From: DAIQNV01 sp036788215
GTDB taxonomy: Bacteria; Planctomycetota; Phycisphaerae; Phycisphaerales; UBA1924
DNA length: 64,000 nt
Reading direction: 5' to 3'
Assembly (NCBI GenBank): GCA_036788215.1
Contig: DAIQNV010000007.1
Coordinates: forward strand, 1 to 64,000
Shown here: positions 13,688 through 22,401 of the stretch, one piece after another
Numbering within the stretch: the first letter of the stretch is position 1
Layout: every line of letters starts with the position of its first letter
Program-made: the position numbers and the translations under genes
The notes under the pieces: generated by a model
Databases searched by the model: none
What the model was told of the DNA's origin: nothing
What the model saw: only the letters and a program-made list of their open reading frames with translations

Positions 13688-16354
13688 TTACGGGCAGCCG
13701 GCGCTGAAGGCGGCGAGGAAGGCCGAGATGTCGGCGAAGGTGTACTGGCCGGCGGGTGCGGCGAGGTCGGCGGCGGGGTCCTGGCTGCTGAAGGCGGCGA
13801 GGAAGGCGGAGATGTCCGCGAAGGTCAGGCTGCCGAAGGGCTCGGCGAGATCGGCGGCGTTGCAGCCTGCGGGATCGGTGCAGCTGCTGACGGTGACTCG
13901 GATGGCATCGACAGCGGCTTCGACGACATTCTGCGTGCCGATGTCGTTGGCGATGAAGCGGAGCCGGCCCTGGCCCGCGGCACCGCCGATGTAGTCGACG
14001 CCCTCGACGAGGGTGTCGGTCCGCCAGGCGCCGAGGGCGGTGGTGACGGTGCGGACCACGGTGTAGGAGGCTCCCCCGTTGGTGGAGACGAGGACGCGGA
14101 AGGAGTCTCCGCCCTGGAGCTGGCCGTTGGGGACGTCGTTGAACCAGTAGGCGTAGTCGACGGTAGAGCCCGGCAGGAGGTCGATGGGCGGGCTGGTGAG
14201 GATGGTTTCGCCGTTATCGACGTCGGAGTTGCTGGTGGCGGAGGTGTTGTCGGTCAGCCAGCAGGAGCCGGAGCCATCGAAGTCGGTGGCGGGGTCGCCT
14301 CGCCCGTTGTTGACGGGGACTCCGAGCTGCCACTGTCCGTCGGAGGCGTTGCCGGTGACGGTGTAGCCCAGGTCGACCTGCCCGTTGTCGTCGAAGGCGA
14401 CGACGGTGCCATCGGAGACGATGGTCTGCTGGGTGCCGCTGGCGGGGAGGGTGTTGAGCCCGGTGACGGATCCGATGGTCTGGATGATGTACTCGGGGTC
14501 CTGTCCGCAGGCGAAGGCGGGGAGGTTGACCTGCCAGAGGTTGCCGTCGGTGTTGATGAGAGCGGCGGCGCTGAAGGTGGACGCGCCGGCGGGTCGGAAG
14601 AGGACCTCGGGCGTGCCCACGATGGCCTCGCCGTCCGGGGAGATGGTGATCTCGAAGGAGGTGGGGACACCCGGCGCGAGTTCGGAGGGGAGGTCCCCGT
14701 CGGTGAAGTAGCTGAGCCCGTCGAACTGGGCGGTGACATCGAGCTCGTAGGCGATGATCTGGTCGCCCGAGGGGTTGGAGGCGGAGGCGCGGACGAAGTA
14801 GGTGCCGGCGGCGAGGCTTGCGGAGACGGTCTCGTCGCCCCCGAGGCCGGCGTTATTGGCGGAGGCGATGACGGTGGTGCCGTTGGAGCCGATGATGGCG
14901 ACCGCGGGATCGAGGAAGAGGAGGGGGTTGTAGGGCTGGCTCTCGTTGCAGGAGCTGGTCTGGGGGCCGGCCTGGTAGAGCCCGCCCTGCGGGCGGAGGG
15001 TGACGGTGACCTCGGAGGCCTGGCTCAGCGTGAAGCTGTAGAAGTCGACGTCGGTGTCGTCGTCGAGCGATACGAGCCTGACCGTGGTGCTGTCATCGAT
15101 GCCGAGCGTGCCGATGCCGGTGGCGGATGCGGCGTTGTCGTTGGGCTCGTTGGGGTCGCCGTAGTGGCGCTGGGCGTTGAGGATATCGTCGAACTGGGGT
15201 CCGACGAAGTTGAGGTTGATGAAGGGCTCCATGAGCTTGGAGTTGGTGACGGGGCAGGTGTGGAGCTGGCCCATGCCGTGGCCGTGCTCGTGCCAGAGGA
15301 CGTTGCGGAGGCGGAGGGAGTTGCCGGAGGTGTTGGTGTAGAAGCCGTCGGCGGTATCGATGACCATGTCGCCGCGCTGGGGGAAGAAGTTGTAGGCGAG
15401 GGTGCCGGAGTTGCCGTCGATGGGCTTGCCGGTCATGCGCATGTCACCGCGGACGCCGGCGATGCCGGGCGCGGAGTCGGCGCCGCTGAAGTCGAGGGCG
15501 GCGCCGTCGTCGTTGGGCTCGAGGACATAGGTGTTCCCGCTGACGTCGCCCCAGACGGCGAAGATGTCGTCGTAGATGGCGCGCCAGGTGGCGCGGTTGC
15601 CATAGATGCCGTCGAGGAAGGCGTTGAGGTTGTTGGGGGCGGAGGGCTCGCCGACGCCGGAGGGGACGGTGGTGCCGTCGGGCGGGAAGGAGTAGGTGAG
15701 GATGGTGGGGTTGCCCTGGCCTCCGCCGTTCGGGTCGAGGGCGGTGGCGTTCCAGCGGCTGGTCTGCTCGAAGGCCATGGGGTTGGTGGCCTGCATGTTG
15801 CTGAGCCCGAAGCTGATGATTTCCTCGAAGGCCATGATGACCTCGGGGTTGGTGCCCGGGACGAAGCAGGTCTGGACGGGCGCCCAGTCGGGGCTCCTGA
15901 CCATGTCCGCGAGGTTGGCTGCCATGCGCTGGTGGACGGGGCTGAAGGTCTCGAAGGCTTCGCGGGTGACGAAGTCGGCGACCCTGGCGTAGGCCTCGTC
16001 GAGTTCGGCCTCGGTCAGCGGGATATCAGTGCCCTGCATGTCGGCCTGCGGGAGAGCGGCGGGGAAGGCGGGGACGGGCTGCCCGCGTTCTTCGAGCTTC
16101 TGCGCGATGACCGCACGGTCCTGCTCGGGCAGGGCGTGGAAGGTCTGCGCCTCGATCAGCTTGAACGCGGCGGCCTTGATCTCTGCGGGCGCGCCGTGCG
16201 AGCACGATTCGGGCGAACAGGCGACGCCGGCGGAGGCGAAGGTGTCCGCGGGCCGGGCGAGTGCGATCGGGGTCCCGTCGGTGAGCAGGGCCTCGCCTGC
16301 AACGGCGGACCCACCCGCGACGAGCGCGAGGGCGAGGGTGGAACGAATGCGCAT
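13688..16354 (-). CDS. Dockerin-anchored matrixin-like metalloprotease
   Basis: 888 residues from ATG at 16354. A signal peptide (MRIRSTLALALVAGGSAVAG) precedes a zinc protease domain with HEHGHGMGQLH (about residue 356), the HExxHxxGxxH site of metzincins, and the Met-turn-like KLMEP. A PPC-type beta domain follows (DDDTDVDFYSFTLSQASEVT), then a GEAIV/PAGAST region, a jelly-roll-like module (DFDGSGSCWLTDN, TSPPIDLL, DYAYWFNDVPNG) and two C-terminal repeats of the form FADISAFLAAFS, ending AGCP. This tail is the GC-type dockerin of Phycisphaerae proteins. It probably degrades extracellular protein or matrix. The open frame continues to 16681, but the signal peptide fixes the start. Confidence 0.85.
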   Translation of the reverse strand: MRIRSTLALALVAGGSAVAGEALLTDGTPIALARPADTFASAGVACSPESCSHGAPAEIKAAAFKLIEAQTFHALPEQDRAVIAQKLEERGQPVPAFPAALPQADMQGTDIPLTEAELDEAYARVADFVTREAFETFSPVHQRMAANLADMVRSPDWAPVQTCFVPGTNPEVIMAFEEIISFGLSNMQATNPMAFEQTSRWNATALDPNGGGQGNPTILTYSFPPDGTTVPSGVGEPSAPNNLNAFLDGIYGNRATWRAIYDDIFAVWGDVSGNTYVLEPNDDGAALDFSGADSAPGIAGVRGDMRMTGKPIDGNSGTLAYNFFPQRGDMVIDTADGFYTNTSGNSLRLRNVLWHEHGHGMGQLHTCPVTNSKLMEPFINLNFVGPQFDDILNAQRHYGDPNEPNDNAASATGIGTLGIDDSTTVRLVSLDDDTDVDFYSFTLSQASEVTVTLRPQGGLYQAGPQTSSCNESQPYNPLLFLDPAVAIIGSNGTTVIASANNAGLGGDETVSASLAAGTYFVRASASNPSGDQIIAYELDVTAQFDGLSYFTDGDLPSELAPGVPTSFEITISPDGEAIVGTPEVLFRPAGASTFSAAALINTDGNLWQVNLPAFACGQDPEYIIQTIGSVTGLNTLPASGTQQTIVSDGTVVAFDDNGQVDLGYTVTGNASDGQWQLGVPVNNGRGDPATDFDGSGSCWLTDNTSATSNSDVDNGETILTSPPIDLLPGSTVDYAYWFNDVPNGQLQGGDSFRVLVSTNGGASYTVVRTVTTALGAWRTDTLVEGVDYIGGAAGQGRLRFIANDIGTQNVVEAAVDAIRVTVSSCTDPAGCNAADLAEPFGSLTFADISAFLAAFSSQDPAADLAAPAGQYTFADISAFLAAFSAGCP

Positions 16355-16377
16355 GATGGTTCTGTCTCCGATTGTCG

Positions 16378-16425
16378 CCCGTGGTCGTCCGCGTGCAGAA
16401 TGCACACGGGCGGAGTGACCACGGG
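16378..16425. repeat. Large imperfect hairpin upstream of the metalloprotease
   Basis: Perfect 9-bp arms CCCGTGGTC (16378-16386) and GACCACGGG (16417-16425) enclose a further pairing around GTGCA/TGCAC with loop GAA. It lies 24-71 nt upstream of the metalloprotease ATG, in its probable 5' leader. The outer arms are those of the dispersed palindromic family, but the tail GGCACCCGG is missing. The rest of the 452-bp gap 16355-16806 shows no gene. Confidence 0.55.
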
Positions 16426-16806
16426 TGGGTGCATCCCCTGACCCGTCCGCACGGGCCGAGATCCGGTCTTGGCGAACGGTCGAGAACAACCGGACGCCCC
16501 TCTTCCCACGATCCGGACACTCTACCCGGAAACGGCGGGATTGCCCAGTCATCCGACCCAGTACCAAAGAGATACCGGACCGCAGCGGGCGCACAACCGC
16601 CCCTGATCGGCGGACGTTCTCCAGATTCGCTCCGGGAGCCCGCCGGTTCCGCGCGCCTGAGCGCCGATGCGCGAGAAGCACTTCAGCGGGTGGCGGGCAA
16701 CAGCCGAGAACCTGGATCGATCCTGATTCGGGGGTGCCCTGGCTCCGGACCGGGAAGAGGCCCGTTTGGCCCGCCGCAGCGAGGGGAGCGAGAAGCGCTC
16801 TTGACC

Positions 16807-18177
16807 ATGCCCGATCGCCATCCGAATCCGAACCGACCGGTGCTGGCTTCCGCCGACGGGCTGGTGGACGCCTTCTTTGATACCTGTCTCGAGCTGCTGT
16901 GCATCGCGGACCTCGATGGCCGCTTCGTGCGGGTCAACGAGGCGTGGGGCCGGCTGCTCGGGTACGACCCGGACCGGCTCGCGGGGCAGGCCTTCGTGCG
17001 CTTCGTGCATCCCGACGATGTCGAGCCGACGCTCGCGGCGCTCGGGGACCTGTCGGCGGACCGGGTCGTCGAGCGGTTCACGAATCGGTACCGGGCGGCG
17101 GACGGGGGGTACCGGTCCATCGAGTGGCGGGCCCGTCGCGTGGGCGACTACGTCTTCGCGGCGGCGCACGATGCGACCGAGCGGCACCGGCGCGAGGCGG
17201 AACTCCTGGCGTTGACGAGGCGCCTGGAGGAATCGCAGGCGGTGGCCCGCGTGGGGAGCTGGTCGTTCGATCCGGGGTCGGGGGAGATCTTCTGGTCTCG
17301 GCAGATCTACCGGATCTTCGATCGGCCCGAAGCGCAGCCGCCCCCCGGGTACGCGGAGGCGGTCGCGTATTACGACGATGAATCGGGGGCGCGGGTGCGG
17401 GAGGCGATCGCGCGGACCGTGAGCGACGGGACTCCGTACGACCTCGCGCTGAGGCTGCGGGACGGCTCGCAAGGCGTGCGTTTCGTGCGGGCGGAGGGGC
17501 ACGCGCGGCGCGACCATGCTGGGCGTATCGTCGGGCTTTTCGGGACAGTGATGGACGTGACCGAGCAGGTGGAGCGTGAGCGTGACCTGCTGGAGCTCAC
17601 CGAGCGGCTCGAGGAGTCGCAGGCGGTCGCGAACGTGGGGAGCTGGACGCACGACCTGACGACGGGGCGGATCTCCTGGTCGAGGCAGCTCTTCTGGATC
17701 AACGGTCGGGACCCCGAGGGGCCGCCGCCGGCGTTCGACGAGGTCTTGACGGACTACGACGACGAGTCCGGGGCGCTGCTCGCCGCGGCGGCCCGCGAGG
17801 CGGCGGAGCACGGGACGCCCTACGAGCTCGTGCTGCGCACGCGGCACGCGAAGAACGGGGTGCGCTTCGTTCGGGCCCGTGGGAGGGCGCGACGAGGCGG
17901 GGCGGATCGTCGGGCTGTACGGGACGGCGCTGGACGTGACGGCGGAGGTGGAGCGCGAGCGGGAGCTTCGTTCGCTGACGGATCGTCTGGAAGAATCGCA
18001 GGCGGTCGCGAACGTGGGAAGCTGGGCGTTCGACCTCACGACGGGCGAGGTGTCGTGGTCAAGGCAGTTGTTCCGCATTTACGGGCGCGATCCCGCGGAC
18101 GGACCCCCGGACTACGAGGGCGTGCTCTCCGACTACGACGGCGAATCGGCGCCCATGCTGGACGCCATGGTCCGTGA
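16807..18177 (+). CDS. Hybrid PAS histidine kinase, N-terminal part before frameshift
   Basis: From ATG at 16807 the frame encodes an N-terminal PAS domain (LLCIADLDGRFVRVNEAWGR, then TERHRREAEL) followed by two copies of a 128-residue PAS/PAC unit (LEESQAV, NVGSW, ISWSRQ, DYDDESGA, GVRFVRA). In the second copy the frame is lost at 17887-17891, and everything after about 17892 in this frame is out-of-frame Gly/Arg sequence ending at 18177. The true product continues in the frame of 17879-19555. Unit 1 is 384 bp and unit 2 is 379 bp, so 5 bp are missing. The start is weakly supported: a GGAG lies about 18 nt upstream. It is either a recent pseudogene, a phase-variable gene or an assembly error. 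Confidence 0.7.
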   Translation: MPDRHPNPNRPVLASADGLVDAFFDTCLELLCIADLDGRFVRVNEAWGRLLGYDPDRLAGQAFVRFVHPDDVEPTLAALGDLSADRVVERFTNRYRAADGGYRSIEWRARRVGDYVFAAAHDATERHRREAELLALTRRLEESQAVARVGSWSFDPGSGEIFWSRQIYRIFDRPEAQPPPGYAEAVAYYDDESGARVREAIARTVSDGTPYDLALRLRDGSQGVRFVRAEGHARRDHAGRIVGLFGTVMDVTEQVERERDLLELTERLEESQAVANVGSWTHDLTTGRISWSRQLFWINGRDPEGPPPAFDEVLTDYDDESGALLAAAAREAAEHGTPYELVLRTRHAKNGVRFVRARGRARRGGADRRAVRDGAGRDGGGGARAGASFADGSSGRIAGGRERGKLGVRPHDGRGVVVKAVVPHLRARSRGRTPGLRGRALRLRRRIGAHAGRHGP

Positions 18178-19555
18178 AGCGGTGCAGAACGGGACCCCCT
18201 ACGAGGCGGTGCTGAAGACCCGGCACGGTCACCACGGGGTGCGCTTTGTCCGGGCGAAGGGGCGGGCCAGGCGCGACGATCACGGGGCGATCGTCGCGTT
18301 GTTCGGGACGGTCATGGACGTGACCGAGCAGATCGAGCGCGAGGAGGAACTCCGGCGGGCGCGGGCGGCGGCGGAATCCGCGAGCCAGGCCAAGGGCTCG
18401 TTCCTGGCAAACATGAGCCACGAGATCCGAACGCCCATGACCGCGATCCTGGGGTACGCGGACCTGCTGCACACGCTGCCCCGCGAGGAGCTGTCGACGG
18501 ACCTGATCGGCGATGCGATCGAAACGATCCGGAGGAACGGCACGCACCTGCTCGCGCTGATCAACGACATCCTCGACATGTCGAAGATCGAGGCGGGCAA
18601 GATGACGCTCGAGCGGAGGGCGTTCGATCCGCGTTCGCTCGTTTCGGACATCGTCGACCTCCTGGCTTCGAAGGCCTCGATGCGGGCCATCGGGTTCGGG
18701 GCGGCGTTCGACGATGCGCTGCCCGATGCGCTCAGCGGGGACGCGGTGCGGGTGCGGCAGGTGGTGCTGAACCTCGCGGGGAACGCGGTGAAGTTCACGG
18801 ACGCGGGGCGCGTGGGCATCGGCGTGTCGTGGCGGGCCGACGAGGGCGACGAGGGGTGGCTGTCGATCGAGGTGAGCGACACCGGGATCGGCATGAGCCC
18901 CGACCAGGTCGACGAGGTGATGAGCGGGGACGCGTTCACGCAGGCGGACAGCTCGATGTCGCGGCGCTACGGGGGGTCCGGGCTCGGGCTGCGGATCTGC
19001 CGGGAGTTGGTGTCGCTCATGGGAGGGAGAATCCGGGTTTCATCCGAGATGGGGGTCGGCAGCGTCTTCCGTGTGGAACTGCCGATGCGCCTCGCGGTGC
19101 CCGGGGACGTCGAGCGGAACGAGCCCGCGAGCGGGCCGGCGCAGGCCCGAAGAGCCGACGCCCTGCTGGGCGTGCGGGTGCTCGTCGCGGAGGACGGCGT
19201 CGACAACCAGCGCCTCATCCGCCTGCACCTCGAGAGGCTCGGCGCGCAGGTCACCATGGTCGAGGACGGGCGGGCGGCGGTCGACGCGGTGGCGGAACGG
19301 GCAAGCGTGGGCAACAGGTTCGACCTCGTGCTGCTCGATATGCAGATGCCCGTGATGGACGGGTACGAGGCGGCGCGGCTGCTGGCGCGGGACCATCCCG
19401 CGACCCCCGTGATCGCGCTGACCGCGCACGCGATGCTGGGCGATCGGGAACGCTGCCTGAGGGCGGGGTGCGTCGACTACCTGACGAAGCCCCTCGATGT
19501 CGATGCCCTGGCGGCGGCGTGCACGCGTTGGTCCGCGCAGCGACTTTCGGCCTGA
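17879..19555 (+). CDS. Hybrid PAS histidine kinase, C-terminal part after frameshift
   Basis: 558 residues in the second frame; the GTG at 17879 may be a formal start only. It holds the end of PAS unit 2 (DEAGRIVGLYGTALDVTAEV), all of PAS unit 3, a HisKA domain with phospho-His in NMSHEIRTPM, and a HATPase domain (NLAGNAVKFTD, VSDTGIGM, YGGSGLGLRIC). A C-terminal receiver domain (VLVAEDGVDNQRLI, LVLLDMQMPVMDGYE with the phospho-Asp, YLTKPLD) completes a membrane-free hybrid kinase that would pass phosphate to an unlinked Hpt or regulator. No output gene is adjacent. With the preceding piece the intact protein would be about 915 residues. Confidence 0.85.
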   Translation: MGGRDEAGRIVGLYGTALDVTAEVERERELRSLTDRLEESQAVANVGSWAFDLTTGEVSWSRQLFRIYGRDPADGPPDYEGVLSDYDGESAPMLDAMVREAVQNGTPYEAVLKTRHGHHGVRFVRAKGRARRDDHGAIVALFGTVMDVTEQIEREEELRRARAAAESASQAKGSFLANMSHEIRTPMTAILGYADLLHTLPREELSTDLIGDAIETIRRNGTHLLALINDILDMSKIEAGKMTLERRAFDPRSLVSDIVDLLASKASMRAIGFGAAFDDALPDALSGDAVRVRQVVLNLAGNAVKFTDAGRVGIGVSWRADEGDEGWLSIEVSDTGIGMSPDQVDEVMSGDAFTQADSSMSRRYGGSGLGLRICRELVSLMGGRIRVSSEMGVGSVFRVELPMRLAVPGDVERNEPASGPAQARRADALLGVRVLVAEDGVDNQRLIRLHLERLGAQVTMVEDGRAAVDAVAERASVGNRFDLVLLDMQMPVMDGYEAARLLARDHPATPVIALTAHAMLGDRERCLRAGCVDYLTKPLDVDALAAACTRWSAQRLSA

Positions 19556-19651
19556 GGCGGGGGCGACCGGCCTTGGATGTGAGGGTGGGCTTGGCCAGGC
19601 GGGCGCGGGGGCTGCTCGCCTCCGGAGCGCCCCGCGGGCGGGGAGAAGCAA

Positions 19652-19724
19652 TGGGCACGGGCGGACTTGAACCACCGACACCGGCATTTTCAATGCCGTG
19701 CTCTACCAACTGAGCTACGTGCCC
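19652..19724 (-). tRNA. tRNA-Phe (GAA)
   Basis: 73 nt with acceptor stem GGGCACG/CGTGCCC, D-arm GCTCAGTTGGTAGAGC, anticodon stem CGGCA/TGCCG with loop TTGAAAA (anticodon GAA) and T-arm GGTGG TTCAAGT CCGCC. The 3' CCA is not encoded. It lies alone between the kinase gene and the ABC ATPase gene. Confidence 0.95.
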
Positions 19725-19846
19725 GACTTGTCAGCCCGGTATCGGCGTTCGGGCGCCGGGACCGGGACCCCAAGCGTACCCGCGGGCGGGACGGGGTCAA
19801 CCTGGCGCGATGACGAAGGGTCGGGGGGCGGCGGTACCATCGGGCG

Positions 19847-20761
19847 ATGCCCGAGAACCGGCCCGACCCATCCTCCGCCCCCGCTGAGCCTTCCGCGAGC
19901 GGGGCATCCCCTGTCCCGGTGCTCTCGGTCCGCGACCTCGAGACGCATTTCCCGGTCCGGTCGGGCCTGCTTGGGCGGGTGACCGACCATGTCCGGGCGG
20001 TTGACGGGGTCAGTTTCGAGATCGGGCCCGGTGAGACGCTCGGGCTGGTGGGCGAGTCGGGGTGCGGGAAGACGACGGTGGGCCGGACGCTCCTGCGCCT
20101 GCAGGCGGCGACGGGGGGGCGGGTGCTGTTCGAGGGGACGGACGTGTTCCGGGCGTCCGGGGCGGAGCTGCGGGCGTTGCGCCGGCGGATGCAGATCGTC
20201 TTCCAGGACCCCGCGGGGAGTCTGAACCCCAGGATGCGGATCGCGGAAATCGTGGCGGAGCCCCTGGTGGTGCACGGTCTCGCGAAGACGCGGGGCGAGC
20301 GCCGGGCGAGGGCGGAGGAGCTGCTGGAGCGGTGCGGGATGCCCCGTTCGGCGGCGGACCGCTACCCCCACGAATTCTCGGGCGGGCAGCGCCAGCGGAT
20401 CGGGATCGCGCGGGCGTTGGCGCTCGGGCCCCGGTTCATCGTGTGCGACGAGCCGACGAGCGCGCTCGATGTTTCGATCCAGGCGCAGATCGTGAACCTG
20501 CTGGGGGACCTGCAGAAGGACCTGGGCCTGAGCTACCTCTTCATCAGCCACGACATGGCGGTGATCCAGCATGTCTGCAGGCGGATCGCGGTGATGTACA
20601 AGGGCAAGATCGTGGAGGAGGGGCCCCGGGAGGCGATCCTGTCGGACCCGCAGAACGACTACACCAAGAAGCTGCTGTCGGCGGTCCCCAAGGCGGACCC
20701 GCGGTCGCGGCGGGCGCCGGAGGGGGCTCGGGCCGGGTTGGGGGCCGGGGTGGGGGCGTGA
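19847..20761 (+). CDS. Peptide/nickel ABC transporter ATP-binding protein (DppF/OppF type)
   Basis: 304 residues from ATG at 19847. Walker A is GESGCGKTT, the Q-loop is QDPAGSLNPRM, the signature is FSGGQRQRIGIARAL and Walker B is FIVCDEPTSALD. The conserved 'VRAVDGVSFEIGPGETLGLV' start and 'AILSDPQNDYTKKLLSAVP' end place it in the DppF/OppF half of dipeptide importers. Such ATPases normally work with a DppD partner, two permeases and a binding protein, and none is here. Its TGA overlaps the GTG start of a signalling phosphatase by 4 bp, an unusual partner. Confidence 0.9.
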   Translation: MPENRPDPSSAPAEPSASGASPVPVLSVRDLETHFPVRSGLLGRVTDHVRAVDGVSFEIGPGETLGLVGESGCGKTTVGRTLLRLQAATGGRVLFEGTDVFRASGAELRALRRRMQIVFQDPAGSLNPRMRIAEIVAEPLVVHGLAKTRGERRARAEELLERCGMPRSAADRYPHEFSGGQRQRIGIARALALGPRFIVCDEPTSALDVSIQAQIVNLLGDLQKDLGLSYLFISHDMAVIQHVCRRIAVMYKGKIVEEGPREAILSDPQNDYTKKLLSAVPKADPRSRRAPEGARAGLGAGVGA

Positions 20762-22395
20762 GCCCGGCGCTGCGGGCGGCGCTGGTCATCGCGGGCGTCG
20801 GGGCGGTGTACATCGCGTCCGCGAGGCTGGGTGAGCTGGTGGCGACGCTGCCCGGGAACATCAGCCCGGTGTGGCCCCCCTCCGGGGTCGCGCTGGCGGC
20901 GGTCCTGGTCTTCGGTCGCTGGGCGGCGCTCGGCGTGTGGCTCGGGGCGGTGCTGAACGGGGTGTGGACCGCGGGGACGGTGAACCCGGCGGTGATCGGG
21001 ATGGAGGCGCTTCTGAGCGTCGGGGACGCCCTGAGCCCCCTGGTCGGGGCGGTGCTGCTCGCGCGGGTGGGGAACGCGAGCCGGCCCTTCGAGCGGCTCC
21101 GAACCACGCTGGCGTTCATCGCGCTGGCGGCGGTGGTGGCGACGGTCGTCAACCCGACGCTCGGGCTGACGCTCCGGTGGCTCCTGGCCGGGGGGCCCTG
21201 GGACACGCTGACCTGGCTCACCTGGTGGCTGGGCGATGCGGTGGGCGTGCTGGTGGTGACGCCCCTGCTCCTGGCGTGGCGGGCGTGGCCCAGGTCGCTT
21301 CGGCCCGGGCTGTGGTGGGTGGAGCTGGTCGCGGTGGAGGGCGCGGTGCTGGGGATCGTGTGGGTCGTCATCCGCGCGGGGGCCTCGTTCGAGTACACGC
21401 TGATCCCGGTGCTGGTGTGGGCGGCGCTGCGGCTCGGCTTGCACGGGGTGACGCTCGCGCTGCTGACGGTCTCGCTGGCGTCGATCGTGACGACCTCGCT
21501 CGGGGTCGGGGCGTTCGCTGCTGAGGATCTCAACCGGTCGCTGCTGCTGATCCAGGCGTTCGTCGGGGTGGCGTCGATCACGCCCCTGGTGCTGGTGGCG
21601 GCGATGCACGAGCGCCGCTCCGCAGCGGAGCGGGCCCAGACCGAGCGGGTGCGCCGGACGACCCTTGAGGGCGACCTCGCGGTCGCCCGGGATGTGCAGC
21701 GGGCGCTGTTGCCCTCGGGCCAGCCGAGCGTGCCGGGGTACGAGATCGTCGGGTGGAATCAGCCGGCGGATCAGACGGGTGGCGACTACTTCGACTGGCA
21801 GCTGCTGCCTTCCGGGCGGTGGGCGGTGTCGATCGCGGATGTGACGGGCCACGGGATCGGGCCTGCGCTGATCACCGCGTTCACGAGGGCCTACGCCCGG
21901 TCGAATCTGCCGGGCGACTCGGACCTGACGGGGGCGGTCGGACGGATCAACGCCCTGGTCTACCCGGATCTCGCGGACGGACGGTTCGTGACCTTCGCAG
22001 CGGCGGTCCTTGATGCTGAGCGGCACATCGTGGAGCTGGTCTCCGCGGGGCACGGGCCGACGATCGTGTGGCGGGAGGCGACCGGGGAGACGGAGTTGCT
22101 GGCGGCGGACGGGCTGCCCCTTGGGATCGTGGAGGAGTGGGATGCGGAGGGGCACGCGACGATCGGGCTGTCGCCCGGGGACATGGTCGTGCTGACCACG
22201 GACGGGATCTTCGAGCGGGCGGACGCGGAGAAGGTGCAGTTCGGGATCGAGGGGCTGGTCGGGGCGATCCGGGAGGGGGAGCGCGGGTCCGCCGAAGGGG
22301 TGATCGAGTCGATCCGCGGCGCGGTCGAGGCCCACGCCCGGGGGGCGAAGGCTCTGGACGACGCGACGATCGTGGTGATCCGCCGGGACCGGTGA
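20758..22395 (+). CDS. MASE1 sensor with PP2C (SpoIIE/RsbU-type) phosphatase domain
   Basis: 545 residues from GTG at 20758, overlapping the ABC ATPase stop (GTGA). The first 290 residues are a MASE1-like integral membrane sensor with about eight helices (PGNISPVWPPSGVALAAVLV, WWLGDAVGVLVVTPLLLAW). A short coiled linker (ERAQTERVRRTTLEGDLAVA) leads to a PP2C phosphatase of the RsbU/SpoIIE class (ARDVQRALLPSG, QTGGDYFDW, IADVTGHGIGPALI, LTTDGIFERADAE). Such proteins dephosphorylate anti-anti-sigma factors in partner-switching pathways. No STAS or RsbW-like gene lies beside it. Confidence 0.88.
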   Translation: MSPALRAALVIAGVGAVYIASARLGELVATLPGNISPVWPPSGVALAAVLVFGRWAALGVWLGAVLNGVWTAGTVNPAVIGMEALLSVGDALSPLVGAVLLARVGNASRPFERLRTTLAFIALAAVVATVVNPTLGLTLRWLLAGGPWDTLTWLTWWLGDAVGVLVVTPLLLAWRAWPRSLRPGLWWVELVAVEGAVLGIVWVVIRAGASFEYTLIPVLVWAALRLGLHGVTLALLTVSLASIVTTSLGVGAFAAEDLNRSLLLIQAFVGVASITPLVLVAAMHERRSAAERAQTERVRRTTLEGDLAVARDVQRALLPSGQPSVPGYEIVGWNQPADQTGGDYFDWQLLPSGRWAVSIADVTGHGIGPALITAFTRAYARSNLPGDSDLTGAVGRINALVYPDLADGRFVTFAAAVLDAERHIVELVSAGHGPTIVWREATGETELLAADGLPLGIVEEWDAEGHATIGLSPGDMVVLTTDGIFERADAEKVQFGIEGLVGAIREGERGSAEGVIESIRGAVEAHARGAKALDDATIVVIRRDR

Positions 22396-22401
22396 CTCTG
22401 G

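Noticed and set aside
13655..16441. A 928-residue plus-strand open frame
   Set aside because: Exact antisense of the dockerin metalloprotease gene; Gly/Val/Asp-rich with no motif.
13688..16681. Longer start for the metalloprotease (to 16681)
   Set aside because: The extra 109 residues would bury the signal peptide and run through the leader hairpin.
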